Below are positions 33,246 to 47,024 of a DNA stretch of 64,000 nt, piece by piece. Each line of letters starts with the position of its first letter. The first letter of the stretch is position 1. The DNA lies in NCBI GenBank assembly GCA_013400115.1, contig VXBP01001155.1, forward strand, positions 744,001 to 808,000, written 5' to 3'. This DNA is from Rhinopomastus cyanomelas (taxonomy: Eukaryota; Chordata; Aves; Bucerotiformes; Rhinopomastidae). Position numbers and translations under genes: made by a program. The notes below the pieces were generated by a model, which was not told the DNA's origin, did no database searches, and saw only the letters and a program-made list of their open reading frames with translations.

Positions 33246-35261
33246 GCAGTTATGAAAGAAGACTCACAGACACCGTAGGCACAATATAGAAGAAGGTGAT
33301 GCCAATCCATAGCACAGCCTTTTCAGTGGAAAACCCACTCTGTTGCATAGGCTACAGAAAGAATTAAGCCATTTCAGTACTATGCCTCCATCCTTCAGAC
33401 TATTCTTTGTCTGTTCAGTGGACTGTGAAACCTGTGTATTTCAGTAGTAGCTGGAGATTTAAAGCACTGCTTGATCGGAATATCTGGTTCTGTCAAACTG
33501 TCTTCAGTGAAAAATGGTAGAAGGAAATGTGGAAGCTTCCTCTATGTCCTCCTTAGGACCCAGAGTTCCTGTTCACCTTTTTTTTTTTATTCATCTCATT
33601 TTATCTTTTTGTCCATTCTTCCTTTCTCCCCTAGATTTTGTCCTCTTCTTCCTATCTTGAGCTGTGCTTTCCATTCTCTTCTTTGCACAACTAGCAATTC
33701 TCAAGTCCCTTTGGTAAATTGTTTTAAAATTCCCTGCTCCAACAGTAGCTTTTCTTTTCTGCTAGCTGACTCCAGGAGCTGGCAGCAGAGCAATCTAGAT
33801 GAAACAATTGCTTTCAGAGAGGCCCCTTTGGATTTTGTTCATACAGGAAGGGAATCCCAATAACCACTCTAGAAACTCTGTGGACCTTTCCAGTTCCCAG
33901 TGAAATCTATTGAAGAGACTCCTAAGCCTAATCCATCTGAAATTCATGTTAGCAGCTGCTGGACCACAAATGTTTGGCTGCTCTACAGACCACATATGGT
34001 AGCTGATGCTTCAATAATGAATGAGAGATCTCTTGTCCACATCATCTGTACAAAGCTTAATTATATTTCACCTTGCCCCTTTCCCAGAAATAGGTCAGCT
34101 GCATGGAAGATAAACTGATATATCTGGACAAGGGATGATGGAAGAGCGTTTGGTCATTGCATGTGTTAGTAGAAACAAGGAGAAAAGATCAGTTTCTAAC
34201 CAAAAGATTGTTCTAATATTACTTTCTCTGCTGAATAATAGGCAGAGGTGTGTATTTTCACCTCTGGTTTGTTCTGCAGCATTGACTATGTAATGCATCT
34301 TCTTTTTTGTGAGGAATTTCTGCCTATCCTGATTTCTGTTCCAGAACCACTCAAACTGAGAGGGCTGAGTGCATTCCTTTGTATGAATGTATATGAAGCT
34401 AAACTCGGGTATTATGAAAAACAGTTCACAAAGCCAGTAGAAAGCTATATATAAAATGATATTCTCATTTTGGATGAAGCCTAAGACAAAAGGGATATAG
34501 GTAAACACAGCTGCAACATTTTTAGCCATATAATCAAAGGCACAAAAAAATATTGGAAAACTATGTTAATTATTATAATTAAATTTGTGAACAGTATTGA
34601 TAGAAAAATATCCTTAAAGAATATAAAATCAAAATGAATCTTTTGACATATGGGAATTTATTCCAGAGGAAAGATGTGCCAAAACAAAAGTACGAGTTAC
34701 CTACCTCCTGCTTGCTGCTAACAGAAGTTGAAAGTTAAGAGGAGCAAGAAATGGAAGAAACATTCTTCAGTTCTGGTTCACTGAATCCCATAGTTTATGA
34801 AGAAATAGGAAACTAGCATCAAAACAATAACAGAGGTTTTTTTAAAAAAACTTCAATGTTAAGGCAATTCCTTCTCCATCTGCAGATCCAATGTCGTTCC
34901 CCTCTCATATCATGTTTCTCCATCCTTTTCTTTCTTTCCTCATCAGTTTTTTGATTCTGATCTTTTCCTTACTCTCTGTAAATTTTCCTTTTCTTCTCAT
35001 GGTAAATGTCACAGAAAGGAAGCACACGCTCAGTTTTCAACTGGACTTGCTTCCACTGGGCTTAAGCACAAGCATAAAATTGTATTTGTCCATAGTAGGC
35101 CACTAAATTCCATATGAGGCTGTGGAGACAGACAACCACTCCTATGAATTCACATTCGGAGTAGAAGCTAAACTGGACACTTTGTTCTTCCAAAAATATG
35201 CCCTGACTGTTCAGGCAGCCTGAAGCAACCAGACACCTGAAGGAGGTCTTCATCAGCCCTT
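33246..35261. other. Unique DNA
   Basis: No supported feature. A 144-codon minus frame at 34095-34529 is AT-rich, hydrophobic in part and without recognisable domains. It overlaps open plus-strand frames and is taken as chance. Confidence 0.5.
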
Positions 35262-35515
35262 GGTCATAGGATCATGGAATCATAGAATAATCAGGGATTG
35301 GAAGGGACCTCGAAAGATCATCTAGTCCAATACCCCTGCCACAGCAGAATCACCTAGACCAAGTAATGGAATCAGTCAAGGTTAGAAGGGACCACAGGAT
35401 CATCGAGTTTCAACATCCCTGCAATGGGCAGGGACACCCCACCCTAGATCAGGCTGGCCAGAGCCTCATCCAGCCTGGCCTTAAACACCTCCAAGGATGG
35501 GGCCCCAACCATTCT
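35262..35515 (-). mobile_element. Double-tailed chimeric CR1, tail region only
   Basis: Minus-strand copy containing just the two stacked CR1 3' UTRs. The first runs from the reversed octamer tail to 'ctagaccaagt' (35364). The second starts with 'aatggaatcagtcaaggtta' and continues to 'ccttaaacacctccaaggat'. The junction matches that of the 19.1-kb copy. Confidence 0.9.
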
Positions 35516-38500
35516 GTGGAAGGCAATGGAGACCCCACAGCAGTGCTTCCTACTGCTTTGTCTTTGTGAGGTTTGTGCTTCTTTTTAAATAGGTGTCACC
35601 AACCCTTTGCACACACAGCTGAAAGCCCCGGTGCAGCACGTGTGCTGGCCTTCAGCACAGCCCCAGTCCTGCCCCATGCTGTTCATAGGGAAGTTGCTGT
35701 ATCTTTTATGGAGTTCCCTTCACTCTATACAGGCTGTGAAAGTCACAGTAGTCCTACATACAGTGTGACAAGTAGAGTGAGTTACCTGCTCTAGAAGGTC
35801 AACCTAGTCTTAAAGCAGGATGTGAGAAGGTACTGATAGTCCACCGATCTGAATAGCTGCCTAATAATGTGAGAGACGTGTTTTTAGAGAGAGGTGGTTT
35901 TTTCTGGTTTTCAACTTAGAAACTATTTTTCTCAATTTATCTTCTGGAGAGAGGGATGATATCGTCCTTCCACAGAGAAACATTGAATTTTAAGATAATT
36001 TGTGTGTCATACTTTGCTTTTGCATTGCTTCAAACAGAACAATTTCCCATTAAGAATAGGCAAGGATGAGCAGGCTGCAGTCACTGAACAGAGTGTGCTG
36101 TCAGAGTAGAGCAGCTGTATAATGACATTAAGACTTAGATTTTTAAACCATTCAGAAAATAAATCAAATTACAAAGGAAAAAAGGTCCAAAATTGTCAGA
36201 GCATCAGAGTCACTTGGAGGTCCTTCACAAATGAAGAAGAATTGGCTTCACCTACAGTCCTTAACTACTCCAGCTGGTCATTACTTGACTGCTAAAGCCC
36301 TTTGGACAAGTCACTAATGTTAAATAATCCACATACAGACACTGTCTTACACCTTCCTTAGTGGACTGCTGTGTAAATGCATGGTACAATTAATTAACAC
36401 TGGGACCAAAACCAGAGTCTCTCCAGCTTCCAAAATAAATGCTCAGCAGCATAGCCAAAAACACAGCTCCAATGGCATAAGCCAATTTATTCTCTGTTTT
36501 ATTAAACTTCCACAGTGCTCAGAATCACTAAATCACAGTGGCTGTGGCATGTCCTGTGATGCGCTTTGGTGAGTATTTCCTTACCCACTCGAACACAGTT
36601 TTAAGTCTCTACTGCTGCTTCCGCTAGCTGACGTGTTTCTGGTCTGCTCCTAATAGTACGCAATGGTGTAAATCTTGGCAACATACATAACAGTGCCTGA
36701 ACCTAAGACAGGTGTCTGTCTGTGCATGTCTGTGCATCTGGGCTAAAAGTTTGAAAATAATTTTTTGGTCTATGTGTTTCTCACAGCACTGCCTGGGAGC
36801 ACTCTTAATGTGCAGGCAGCTGTAGTCAGCTTAGCTTTGTAGACACGATTCACTCCCACTTACTTTCAGTCACCTGAAAGCCAATTTTCAAACATAAGCT
36901 GATGATGGACTGACTGATGCAGCCACCTCTAGAAGGCAGTTTCTCCTGCACTAATTGTAACTCTCAAAGAGAAACAGTATCATTTGCTCTGAGGTGGCCC
37001 ATTGATGGGCATCAATGTACTCTAGAGGTCACCTTGTAAGAAAACAGGTTTTCTCAGATGCCACTAATCACATGAGCGGTATCTCAACCTTATATACTAC
37101 TTGGCTTCCAAATAATGTCATCATGTTGTAAATTCATATTAATTTCTTTTCTATAAAGAGGGGCAGATTGAAGAACCTAAGGTAAGTATATTTCGGAATA
37201 TAATTTCAATAATGTTCAAGCACAATGTACAGTTTAAGGAGAACGGCTGCAGGTAAATTCTAGAGCAAAGCAAAAATTAACTCTGCATCTTCTATGGATG
37301 TTCTTTACAGAAATAAATTTTATTGAAACACTGCTGGGACTCCATGCAGCCAGAAGTAAGAAATGCTTATTGGTTTCTCCTGAATCTTCTCATTTGCTCA
37401 GTGGGAGGAGAAAATCATCATTTTGTTCTCTGTTCTTCTACCTTCTTGCAAAAAACAATAGCAAAGAACATTTTTGAATATTTTTTAAGGAACTAAGGAT
37501 CTTATATGTGTAAATTGATCAAAGGAGCATTTTTAGGATAAGAACTCAACATTACAATCAAAATTAATTAGATTCCAGCACCAGCTGAGTCACCCTAGGC
37601 TCCCTTTGTATCCCTTTAGTAAAGAGAAAAGGGCACTTTTATAGTGTGATTGATCTGATGTCCTTTAGACTGAGACGAAACCTTGGCCTTTGGAAGGGCA
37701 AATTTCTCTCTCAAGGAAGAAGGAAGCTTATGGAGGCTAATTCAGTTACAAAGATCTTAAAAATAGACAGCAATGTTTTATCCAATGAGTCTGGGGGTTC
37801 ATGGTGGAGGATCAATATATTTCATATTTAACCACTTCCTAACTGAATTAAGGCAAACAAAAATTATAGTAGCCACTCAAAGGGTTTCCTCAAACAGCCA
37901 CTGTAAGATTTCACTTAAAAAACATCCAGCTCACCAGACGTGGCTATATACGTAGGATAAGCCGTGTGGTTTTACACTTCATTGACTATATTGGTATTTA
38001 GGCTGCTGTTGCCCTCATTGTTCACATCACACACATACACACACACACGACCCTCCATGGGAGCTCTGACACCTGCCTCACACGTGGACAGCAGAGTGAG
38101 AGGACTGGATCTGAAGCCAGACATGTATTACTATTAGCCATTTTACAGCCCATAATTATGAACTCAACAGATTCAAAAGACAAAATCCTACCTGTTGTCT
38201 GGGATTACCTAATATAATTTCATTTCCGTTCATCTATATCACAAACATTGTGGGGTGCTGTTATCTATTTATAGTACACAGATTAATACAAGAGTGATTT
38301 TTACAACAAGCATCAGGTGGATCTCTAAACACTTTAAATCATCCTACCCTTCTAAAGAGCACTGGCTCTTTAAAGAACCCTTTTTGACTTGTGAATTAAA
38401 AATGTGACTCTTGCTTCCCACATATTTAGAATTGTACAGACTATTGAAATAGCATAACGTGGAAGTAACTGTGGTCAGCAGGCATAGTGCAATAACTGTG

Positions 38501-39229
38501 TTTTCGTTCATTTCTGGACTGTACTTGTCTATAAGCAAGTTGTTTATAAGCAAGTTTGTTGTTTTAACATCTGTTGCTTTCTAGATATAATTACCACTTC
38601 AGATCTTCTGATTTGTTCCAAAATAATCTGGAGCAAACAGAGGTTATTTGTTTTTCCTCCTTTTCCATTCATAGCTGTAGGTAACAGATAGTAAACCAAA
38701 CCTTCTCCATTACCTATCCTCACCCAAGCCAGACCCTCTGGTTGCCCCATTCGGACAGAACAGATCTGAGTAATTGCATCTGCTGTAAAACCTGCCAGGT
38801 GTGCTGCCCTGCTTTATTTCTGACTACTCTTTTAAGCAGTTCTACCACACCATCTTCGACAGTATTTACATATGATATGGAATGTTTCTTGATAGTGTTA
38901 ATAGCCAGAAAAAAAGATATTATAATGTTCCTAGTAGAAGACATCTTTGCTATTACAAGCTACCTGTTGCTCTACACTAGCAAACTTGCTTTCTGACAGC
39001 AAGATTGCTTGTGAAAGGAAAAGGTTCAAAGGTTTCACTGCCACCTATAACGCATATCTAATGTATGTGCCCCCAACACTACACCTGCTTTGATGGTACA
39101 CTTAAAAGTTGTATTAAGTACTTGCAGAAAGCAAGGGATCAAGGAAACAAAGAGAGAAACCTGTCTGAATTTTCAGCTAGCACCCACCCTAGAACGCTAA
39201 AAACATCTTTCAGTCCAGATTTCTTGAGA
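35516..39229. other. Unique DNA, CR1-free
   Basis: No gene is recognised. A short (CA)n run lies at 38029-38048. The ORFs are all under 85 codons and without motifs. Confidence 0.5.
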
Positions 39230-39475
39230 ACGAGACACTCTTGGAGACAGCAGAGGCCATTTGGCTCCTCATGTCTCATTCCCTTTTCCATCTACACCAT
39301 GATGTCTTCTAATTGTTTCTTTAATGGCCTCTGTGGTTTTGCCTTAACTATCTTGCCTAGTAAGCCATTCCACACATTTATGATTCGCTGCTTGAAAAAA
39401 ATGCTTCCTGACATCTGTTCTGAATTTGTTTTTCTTTAATTTTCATTTATGCCTTCTCATTCTATCATCTGTGTT
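39230..39475 (-). mobile_element. Ancient L3/CR1-like LINE 3' fragment
   Basis: On the plus strand 'ccattccacacatttatga', 'tgaaaaaaatgcttcctgac' and 'atctgttctgaattt' followed by 'catttatgccttctcattct' match in order the antisense of the C-terminal region of old amniote CR1/L3 elements. It is clearly more diverged than the other CR1s here. The boundaries are approximate. Confidence 0.55.
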
Positions 39476-42400
39476 GGGCTGGAAATAGGAACCCATGTTG
39501 ACATTCTCTGAATCGTTTAAATTTTATGTTCTTTAATTAAAATTCTCTCTTGAAGGAAGTCTAACCTGGTGGTAGACAATGTAATACTGTATTTAAAACA
39601 AAGTATTACTTTTATAAACAGAAAACATCATGTATGTGTATATATAATATTCCATAGGTCACCTCATCAATGTCTCCTAAAAAGAAAATTCCAACATTGC
39701 TAAGGTTGACTCAAAAAGAGGGTATAAAATGCTCTAATAAAACCCTTAAAAGTGCCAGGATCTAAGGGGGTTTTTCTGTGATGTTTATTTTATGGCTATA
39801 GTCTTCTTTAGATCTTCTAATGTTATGAGTATTATTAGAACTACAGTTTTCCCTTAGTCAGATTTTCACATTAAAATTACGATTTTTCAGAAATGCTAAA
39901 CTTTGACCTTTTCAGAAAATATTTAAAAATGTCTCCATTTGTACCACCAGATTGAAACATAATCCCAGCCCTTTTCGAAAGGAGAAAATACATTCTAGTT
40001 TGACAGCTAGGACTTTCTGAATTAGTGGACCATTTCAAGCTCAAGATCTTTACGCTGTATGCTTCACTGATTAGGGATCACCGAAATTATTTAGGATCAA
40101 GTTGTTTGGTACATGTTTACTCCCTCTCATTACTATCTCCTCTCCTTTTTGACTCCTTAATTTTTCTCCTTTCCTTCTGTAAAGCAATGGCCAAAGTGCC
40201 AAGCTGACCCATGTGTTTCACACAACACAGTCAAAAACAGCATTAACATTAAAAGCTATTTAATTTTGACCATTTGATTTAACTGATAAACAAATTTCTC
40301 ACCAGTTCTTCCACTTGGTGTCCTTGGGCCAGCTTTTCATACCATAGGTCTTGAAGACCATGGCCTGTTCTAGTCTGGTGCACAGGCAGCCTCCTTGGAA
40401 AGGACCAAAACAACAATGCAAACTGTTGTTCTCAAAAACCATAAATGATGATGGAAATCCTCCTCTAGGATTCAGTGGTGTCTTGATAACTCTGCAACAC
40501 ACTACAAGGCAACACACTAACAGTTAGATTCTTATAGTAAAAATCTTTCTTGTTAAAACAGCTATTGTTTTCAGTGCATTGAATGTGGAAAGAAGAGAGA
40601 AGGAAGTGAAGACTGCAAAACGTATAAAAAAATTAAATGGTAAATTTGATCAGTCTCAGTATTTTTTTTCTGTTAGTAGTCAACCAAATGCCAATTGTAG
40701 ATCCCACACATTTAGGCAATATTTCTAGGCATTTCTGAGGTGACTGGTTTGTGAGAGAGGAATCTGGTTGCGGTTGGTTCCCTGAGCCCGTGTGCAGATG
40801 GAAGAGACCCCTTCTTCCTTCTAAGCAGATTAGAAGCAGTGCAAAGAGCAGAGGACAAAGTAGGTTGCCAATTGCTTGACCTGAGTGCCCTAGGTAAGAA
40901 AATGGGTAAATACTAACTCCTCTCAAACAATTTAAGCAGTAACCCTTTTCTGTTTCGCTTTAGCACCTTTCTGCTTAGATCTTAGCAGCCTTTGCAAATT
41001 CTTATTGCCTTCCTTTTTGATACTCTTGCCAATACTCTGATCTTTTCTGACAATGTTCTAAGTGTGTGCTCTGATGAAGTTGTGTATTGTTACCCAAGAC
41101 CATAATAGGACCCAGGAGTCTTGGTGTGTCGTATTTGAGTGGAGTATCCTCCAGAATTTTGCATTTTCTGCTGCTTTTCGGGCCAACAGACTTGATTGTG
41201 GAATTTAGAGGAGTTTCAGAAACTTTCACAGAAACAAAGCAATTCAGCAGCAGTTTAACAGAACCAGGAGCAATAGCCATCTCGAGAATTTTCCAGGGCA
41301 ATTTGTCTTGGTTCTTATGCCCAAAATTCATTTTGTTAGTGACTGATCTTTAGTAGAACTGTGTAATGAATGGACAGCTAGGTTAATGTCAATGTGCTGT
41401 TAGAGACAGAAGCCAAAAATTCTCTTTAATGTCATCTCATTAGGAAGCCCCCGTGTAAGCATCTTTCCTGGAATACTGTGAGAATCTGTGCGCCAAGGCT
41501 GGTGGGAGGGATCCTCCGCCAGCTGCCAAACATGACATTTCTGGACAGGCTGCTGAACCCTCAGCAGGTGACATCTGTGAAGCAGCCTTTCATCTTCCTG
41601 TCTCTCAATGGCTGGATACCTGCATGGGGCACGGATCCCAGAGTGGTTCTATGAATGCAGCCTGTCTCTTTCTCCCAGCTGGGCTTCCACAGCCACAGGC
41701 TGAGGATCCCAGTATTTGAGCTTCCAGTGTCAACATCTGCTCTCAGAGCCTCTTTTGTCCATTTCTCTCTTTATGTGCTGACAGCTAAAGCCCAGTCCAG
41801 CCAATATAAACTGTCTGCAATCAACAGAACACAATCTACTGACTGTTTACAGCTTACAAGCACTAGGTATATTTTTTTTTTGCTTCTTCAGTGTATTTAA
41901 CTGAATAGGAAAGTGATGAACCTGAAGAAAGGATTGAGAAGTTTAGAAGTTTTTAACTTTCTATATAAAAAGAGATAGCTTCAAAACATGATCTGAGTGA
42001 AAATTTACTTACAGATGATAAGAACATGAGAATAATTTAAAATTTCAAAGCATAGATGCCCTACTGGCAGTTTTCTTGCATAGACTCTCCTGTTAAATGA
42101 ACTATTTTCTGAATGGGAAAAATAACTCAAAATGGAAAAGATAGAAAAGCTGTATTTATTTTTTTCCTTTTCACAAAACCACCAAAAAGGCAAGCATCTT
42201 TTCTTGAAACTCCAAGTGATGCTAGGCATAATTTATTCATCACAATTAATGTTATCGCAGTGACTACCAAATGAATTGCTAATGACTGGCCACCCAGTTT
42301 TAAAGTGTCACCTATCCATCTGTCTGTTTTCCTAAAGGTACTTTTCATAACATATGTTTCTTTTGTCTCTCTGAGTGCCACTAGCAAAGGCATAGTCATC

Positions 42401-45400
42401 TATCAGCAGGACATTCAAAGAAGTAATAAGCACAAAATCGCTCATGAGTGCTTCTATGTCTTTGCTAGATACTTCTGATTTGCTTTTCTTTAAGGAGGAA
42501 GCAATGCTTTACCTCAGTGCTGGACAAATGCAAGTGTGAAGATTATTTCTCATGGGCAAACAATAAGGATAGGAAACGTGAGGTTTGGATGCTTCTCTTA
42601 CTTCTGCCTCAAGCAATCTGCTCTCCATGACCTTACGCTTTTCAGAATAGAAACAGAACCTAAGGAATTATTTTTGGGGTTGAAATGTCATTGAATCTCA
42701 AATTTGCATCCTATATAATTGTAATTGGATTTGGGTGTTACATAATCTTTAAATAAATCAACCACAACCTTTATGCTTTGCTTTTAGAGATGTTAAAATG
42801 AGCATCCAACAAGCGTTATCTGTGATAACTCGTCTGCACCGCTTCATAATGTACATTGTGAGCCTCAGACTAAAGGATCTCAGTTCCTATGAGGCATAGT
42901 CATCTTCATGAAATTCATCCTCCCAAAATTCATCCGTGATGAAACAATACAGTGATGTTTTCTTCTACCCCTTCTTTTCAGGTGATCAGTGCCAAGATTT
43001 GCTAAAACATATGTAATAGTTGCTATGGACACAGAAGCACTTGACAGGAAACATTGCACTGCACAGCAAATGTGATCTGTGCACAGCAAAACACCTGGCC
43101 TGGCCCCAGCAGCAGCCCTGTACCTGCTCCTCTGCACATACAGCCTGTTTGAACAGACACTGTGCAGAGCAATGACGATCTGACTTGTAGTAGGAGAGGA
43201 TAGAAGCCTGAAAAGGCCATCTGTGAGCAGGATAGGTCCCAATAAGTTATCCTCACTACAGGGACATAAATAACAATTTTCTATATATATATCAATACAG
43301 TTTAGAAAACAAGACTTAATACCTGGATAACATATTCAGTTGAATAGAAAGAAGGAGACATGTGACCAGACTTGTAACCCTAAAAATAATTTAGTTTCAT
43401 GTTGTGGCTGAAACAATAAAAAATATATTTGCCATTAATACAAGCATTTAGAAATGAATTTAAAATTGCAAGGACCTAATTAATATTCTCCATGAGTGTA
43501 CAGACCTCAGTCATCTCTTGTGTTTCTACATACATTCAATCACAATTTTTCAATCTCTGTTAAAATTCCAATTCAAAATCCATACCCAAGTAAAGTGCCT
43601 TCTCTACGAACAGATTCTCTGAAGAACACTGGCAGAATTTTCCTTAGTGTTCACCAGCGTGAAGGCAGGGGAACCACCTGAAACTCTGCTTTTCAAAAAC
43701 GGTTGTCTTAAAATTACACAATCTCCAGTTCTTCTAGATTATTGGAATACAAATATTCTAATTTATTGCAGATTTATTTTCCTAATGCAAGGTATGTAAT
43801 TATTTTATCACTTGGAAGTGCAGAACAGCAGTGTAGTAATTAAAAAAAAAACCAAACAACCTTGAAAGGAGAAAAAAACATATGAAGTACAAAATTATCA
43901 TCTGTCCAAGATATTAATGTGTTACATGTTAGACATGCTGGTTAGTGAAGAACATTCTCTGGACAAATACAGGAATAGAAATTGAGACAGGTCAGCCTTG
44001 AATAATAACGTCTCTGTCTTCCAAAGTGTTGGCCAAAAGCATGCATATTTTTTAAACGCTGGTTGTGGTTTTTTGGGTTTTTTTAAAAGTTATTGTAAAG
44101 GAATTCATTTGCATGATAATCTTAGTGGAAACAATAATGCCTTCCATGTGATTCTAATTTCCTGTTAGAAAAATGTCGAGGAAGGAAGGGCAGAATCTTT
44201 TAATGTTTGTTTTTGCTGTTTGAAAATGCTGTAAGAAGGACACTGTGACTCTGGTGGGGGCTCTTTGATGGAAGTTTTTATGAAGTTAATGTTGCGGAGA
44301 GATGGTCGGAAGCCCCCAACGAGTGGACTGTGGTGTGTCGAATGGTCAAACGATTCCATCTGTAGTTAAATCTGCTACTGGAAGCATTTATCAACCTCCT
44401 AGTTGTTTAATTTGGGATCCTGCTGCTCCCCACAGTCTATCTGGATTTTGTCGTTTACAACAGTAGCACCCTTGCTAGGTATGGAAAGAAAAGCAAAACC
44501 ATGCAAGTGGTTCAGCTACTTCAGATACTCTTATTCAGAAACCAAAATGTCATTTAAAAAATCCTTGTAACTTTCCTGCTTTAATCATGTAATCTATTTA
44601 TTATATGAGTTAGGAGGATTTCAGTGAGGGATTCTTTGGAAACTCCTGACAGTGTTAAGTAAGCTTCACTAATTTCATTCTGAACCAAACTCTTTTTGGT
44701 AATGGGACTCAAAATGGAACTGCAAATGGCAGCCGTCTTCCCTGGAACTTGTAAAAAGCTAAATCTCAAGTTTATAGCTTCACCCTTCTCCAAACATCTC
44801 AACTCAGCAACCCAAATCAGCATATTTAACACTTTTCCCACTTCTTCCTTGACTTCATTTGCACCTTTCTACAAGTTCCACTGGGTCTGTGACAACTCTC
44901 AAAACAAGTGGACCTAAGAATTTCTGAGACTGCAGCGGAGACATGAAACTTCTTTACCTGAATAACATTAACAGATGTTTTTTTACACAAAGGAGTCTGG
45001 AGCCCCAGAAATTTGCCTTCTCCATTGCAACTATCACTGTCCTTTATGATAATGTGAACCTTAAATACCTTAGCTGGAAATAATCTCTTCATCACAACAT
45101 CCTACTAGTGCACCCCAGCCATGATGCAGGACCCATACTGAGGGCAGAAAGGTTTAATCTCCATTTATACTTCATTTTTCTTCAAGGGGGCACCATACAG
45201 AGCTCTTATTTGGGAGGAAGGTCAGAATCCACAAGGGGGATGTAGAGGTAGAAAGATCCACATCAACCAGGATCAAGTTACTGGGATAAATATATCTTCT
45301 AAAGGTACTGAATTGGCAATGGTGTAGAAATGCAGAACTAAAGAAGGGTGAGTCCATGGGTGTTTAATAAAAATGAAAGTGTCACATCAAAAAATAGAGA

Positions 45401-45557
45401 ATTAATTATAAAGAGGGTAAGACAATGAGAGAGAAATAAAGAAGGAAACTCCATAAAACATGTGCCTATTTACATCATCTTTATGTAGCAAGCATACTAT
45501 GTTCATCTAACGCTCGTTTGGAACGAAGAGTCACACTTTTCATTTCAATGCTGGCAG
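39476..45557. other. Long repeat-poor stretch
   Basis: No CR1 or other repeat is recognised over 6 kb. Frames at 41002-41331 (minus), 41459-41719 (plus, no ATG at the start) and 42880-43242 (minus) are the longest and none shows a known motif. GC rises locally at 41440-41720. Confidence 0.5.
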
Positions 45558-45694
45558 TCACAGAATCACAGAATCACAGAACTTTAGGGATTGGAAGGGA
45601 CCTCGAAAGATCATCTAGTACAGTACCCCTGCCGCACCAGGATCACCTAGACCAAGTTGCACAGGAACACATCAGCCGGGTTTTACATGTCTCC

Positions 45695-46775
45695 AGAGAA
45701 GGAGATTTCACAACCCTCCCTGGGCAGCCTGTTCCAGTGTTCTGTTACGCTCACTGTGAAGAAGTACCTTCTCATATTTATGTGGAACTTCCTATGTTCC
45801 AGCTTACAACCATTGCCCCTTGTCCCATCATTAGATGACACTGAGTAGAGCCTCGCTCCATCCTCCTGACACTCACCTCTCACACATTTATAAACATTCA
45901 TGAGGTCACCCCTCAGTCTCCTCTTCTCCAAGCTCAAGAGACTCAGCTCCCTCAGCCTTTCCTCATCAGGAAGGTGTTCCACTCCCTTCAGCATCTTTGT
46001 GGCTCTGTGCTGGACTCTCTTCAGCAGGTCTGTGTCCTTCTGGAGCTGAGTGACCCAGAACTGGCCACAATACTCCAGATGCAGTCTCAGCAGGGCAGAG
46101 AAGCGGGGGAGAAGAACCCCTCTCGATTTGCTAACCACCCCACTTCTGATCCACCCCAGGATGCTGTTGGCCCTCTTGGTCACAAGGGCACACTGCCAGA
46201 TCATGGTCATCCTGCTGTCCACCAGGACCCTCAGNAGAGAAGGAGATTTCACAACCCTCCCTGGGCAGCCTGTTCCAGTGTTCTGTTACGCTCACTGTGA
46301 AGAAGTACCTTCTCATATTTATGTGGAACTTCCTATGTTCCAGCTTACAACCATTGCCCCTTGTCCCATCATTAGATGACACTGAGTAGAGCCTCGCTCC
46401 ATCCTCCTGACACTCACCTCTCACACATTTATAAACATTCATGAGGTCACCCCTCAGTCTCCTCTTCTCCAAGCTCAAGAGACTCAGCTCCCTCAGCCTT
46501 TCCTCATCAGGAAGGTGTTCCACTCCCTTCAGCATCTTTGTGGCTCTGTGCTGGACTCTCTTCAGCAGGTCTGTGTCCTTCTGGAGCTGAGTGACCCAGA
46601 ACTGGCCACAATACTCCAGATGCAGTCTCAGCAGGGCAGAGAAGCGGGGGAGAAGAACCCCTCTCGATTTGCTAACCACCCCACTTCTGATCCACCCCAG
46701 GATGCTGTTGGCCCTCTTGGTCACAAGGGCACACTGCCAGATCATGGTCATCCTGCTGTCCACCAGGACCCTCAG
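45695..46775. repeat. Perfect 540-bp direct repeat around a one-base gap
   Basis: 45695-46234 equals 46236-46775 at every position that I compared (offset 541), with the N at 46235 between them. The left part looks like the end of one contig and the right part like the start of the next. Confidence 0.95.
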
Positions 46776-47024
46776 GTCCCTTTCTCCTGCACTGCTTTCC
46801 AACAGCTCAATCCCCAACCCATACCGGTACCTGGAGTTGTTCTTGCCCAGATGCAAGACTCTGCACTTACCCTTGTTATACCTCATTAAATTTTTCTCAG
46901 CCCAGCTCTCCAGCCTGTCCAGATCTCGCTGAATGGCAGCACAGTCTGCAGGGGTGTCGGCAACACCACCCAGCTTTGTGTCGTCAGCAAACTTGCTCAC
47001 AGTGCACTCTAAACCCTCATGCAA
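46131..47024 (-). pseudogene. CR1 ORF2 RT to C-terminal frame, runs into the gap
   Basis: An open frame that begins at the end of RT (VSKFADDTKLGG, intact motif C) and continues through LDRLESWAEKNLMRYNKG, KCRVLHLGKNN, LLRLHLEYCGQFW, HLPDEERLRELSLLSLEKR and RRYFFTVSVTEHWNRLP. After the N the frame reads into the false duplicate, so its last 30 or so codons are artefactual. The endonuclease and RT motifs A and B are missing by 5' truncation. Confidence 0.88.

Noticed and set aside
34095..34529. 144-codon minus-strand ORF
   Set aside because: AT-rich, with hydrophobic patches produced by T-rich DNA, overlapped by open frames on the other strand, and without motifs.
42880..43242. 120-codon minus-strand ORF with a hydrophobic N-terminus
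   Set aside because: No recognisable family, a second overlapping frame (43023-43256), and nothing resembling a promoter or exon context.
45695..46775. Biological tandem duplication of CR1, or a CRISPR-like repeat
   Set aside because: The N falls exactly at the junction and the copies are identical, so an assembly artefact is far more likely. No CRISPR repeats with spacers exist in the window.
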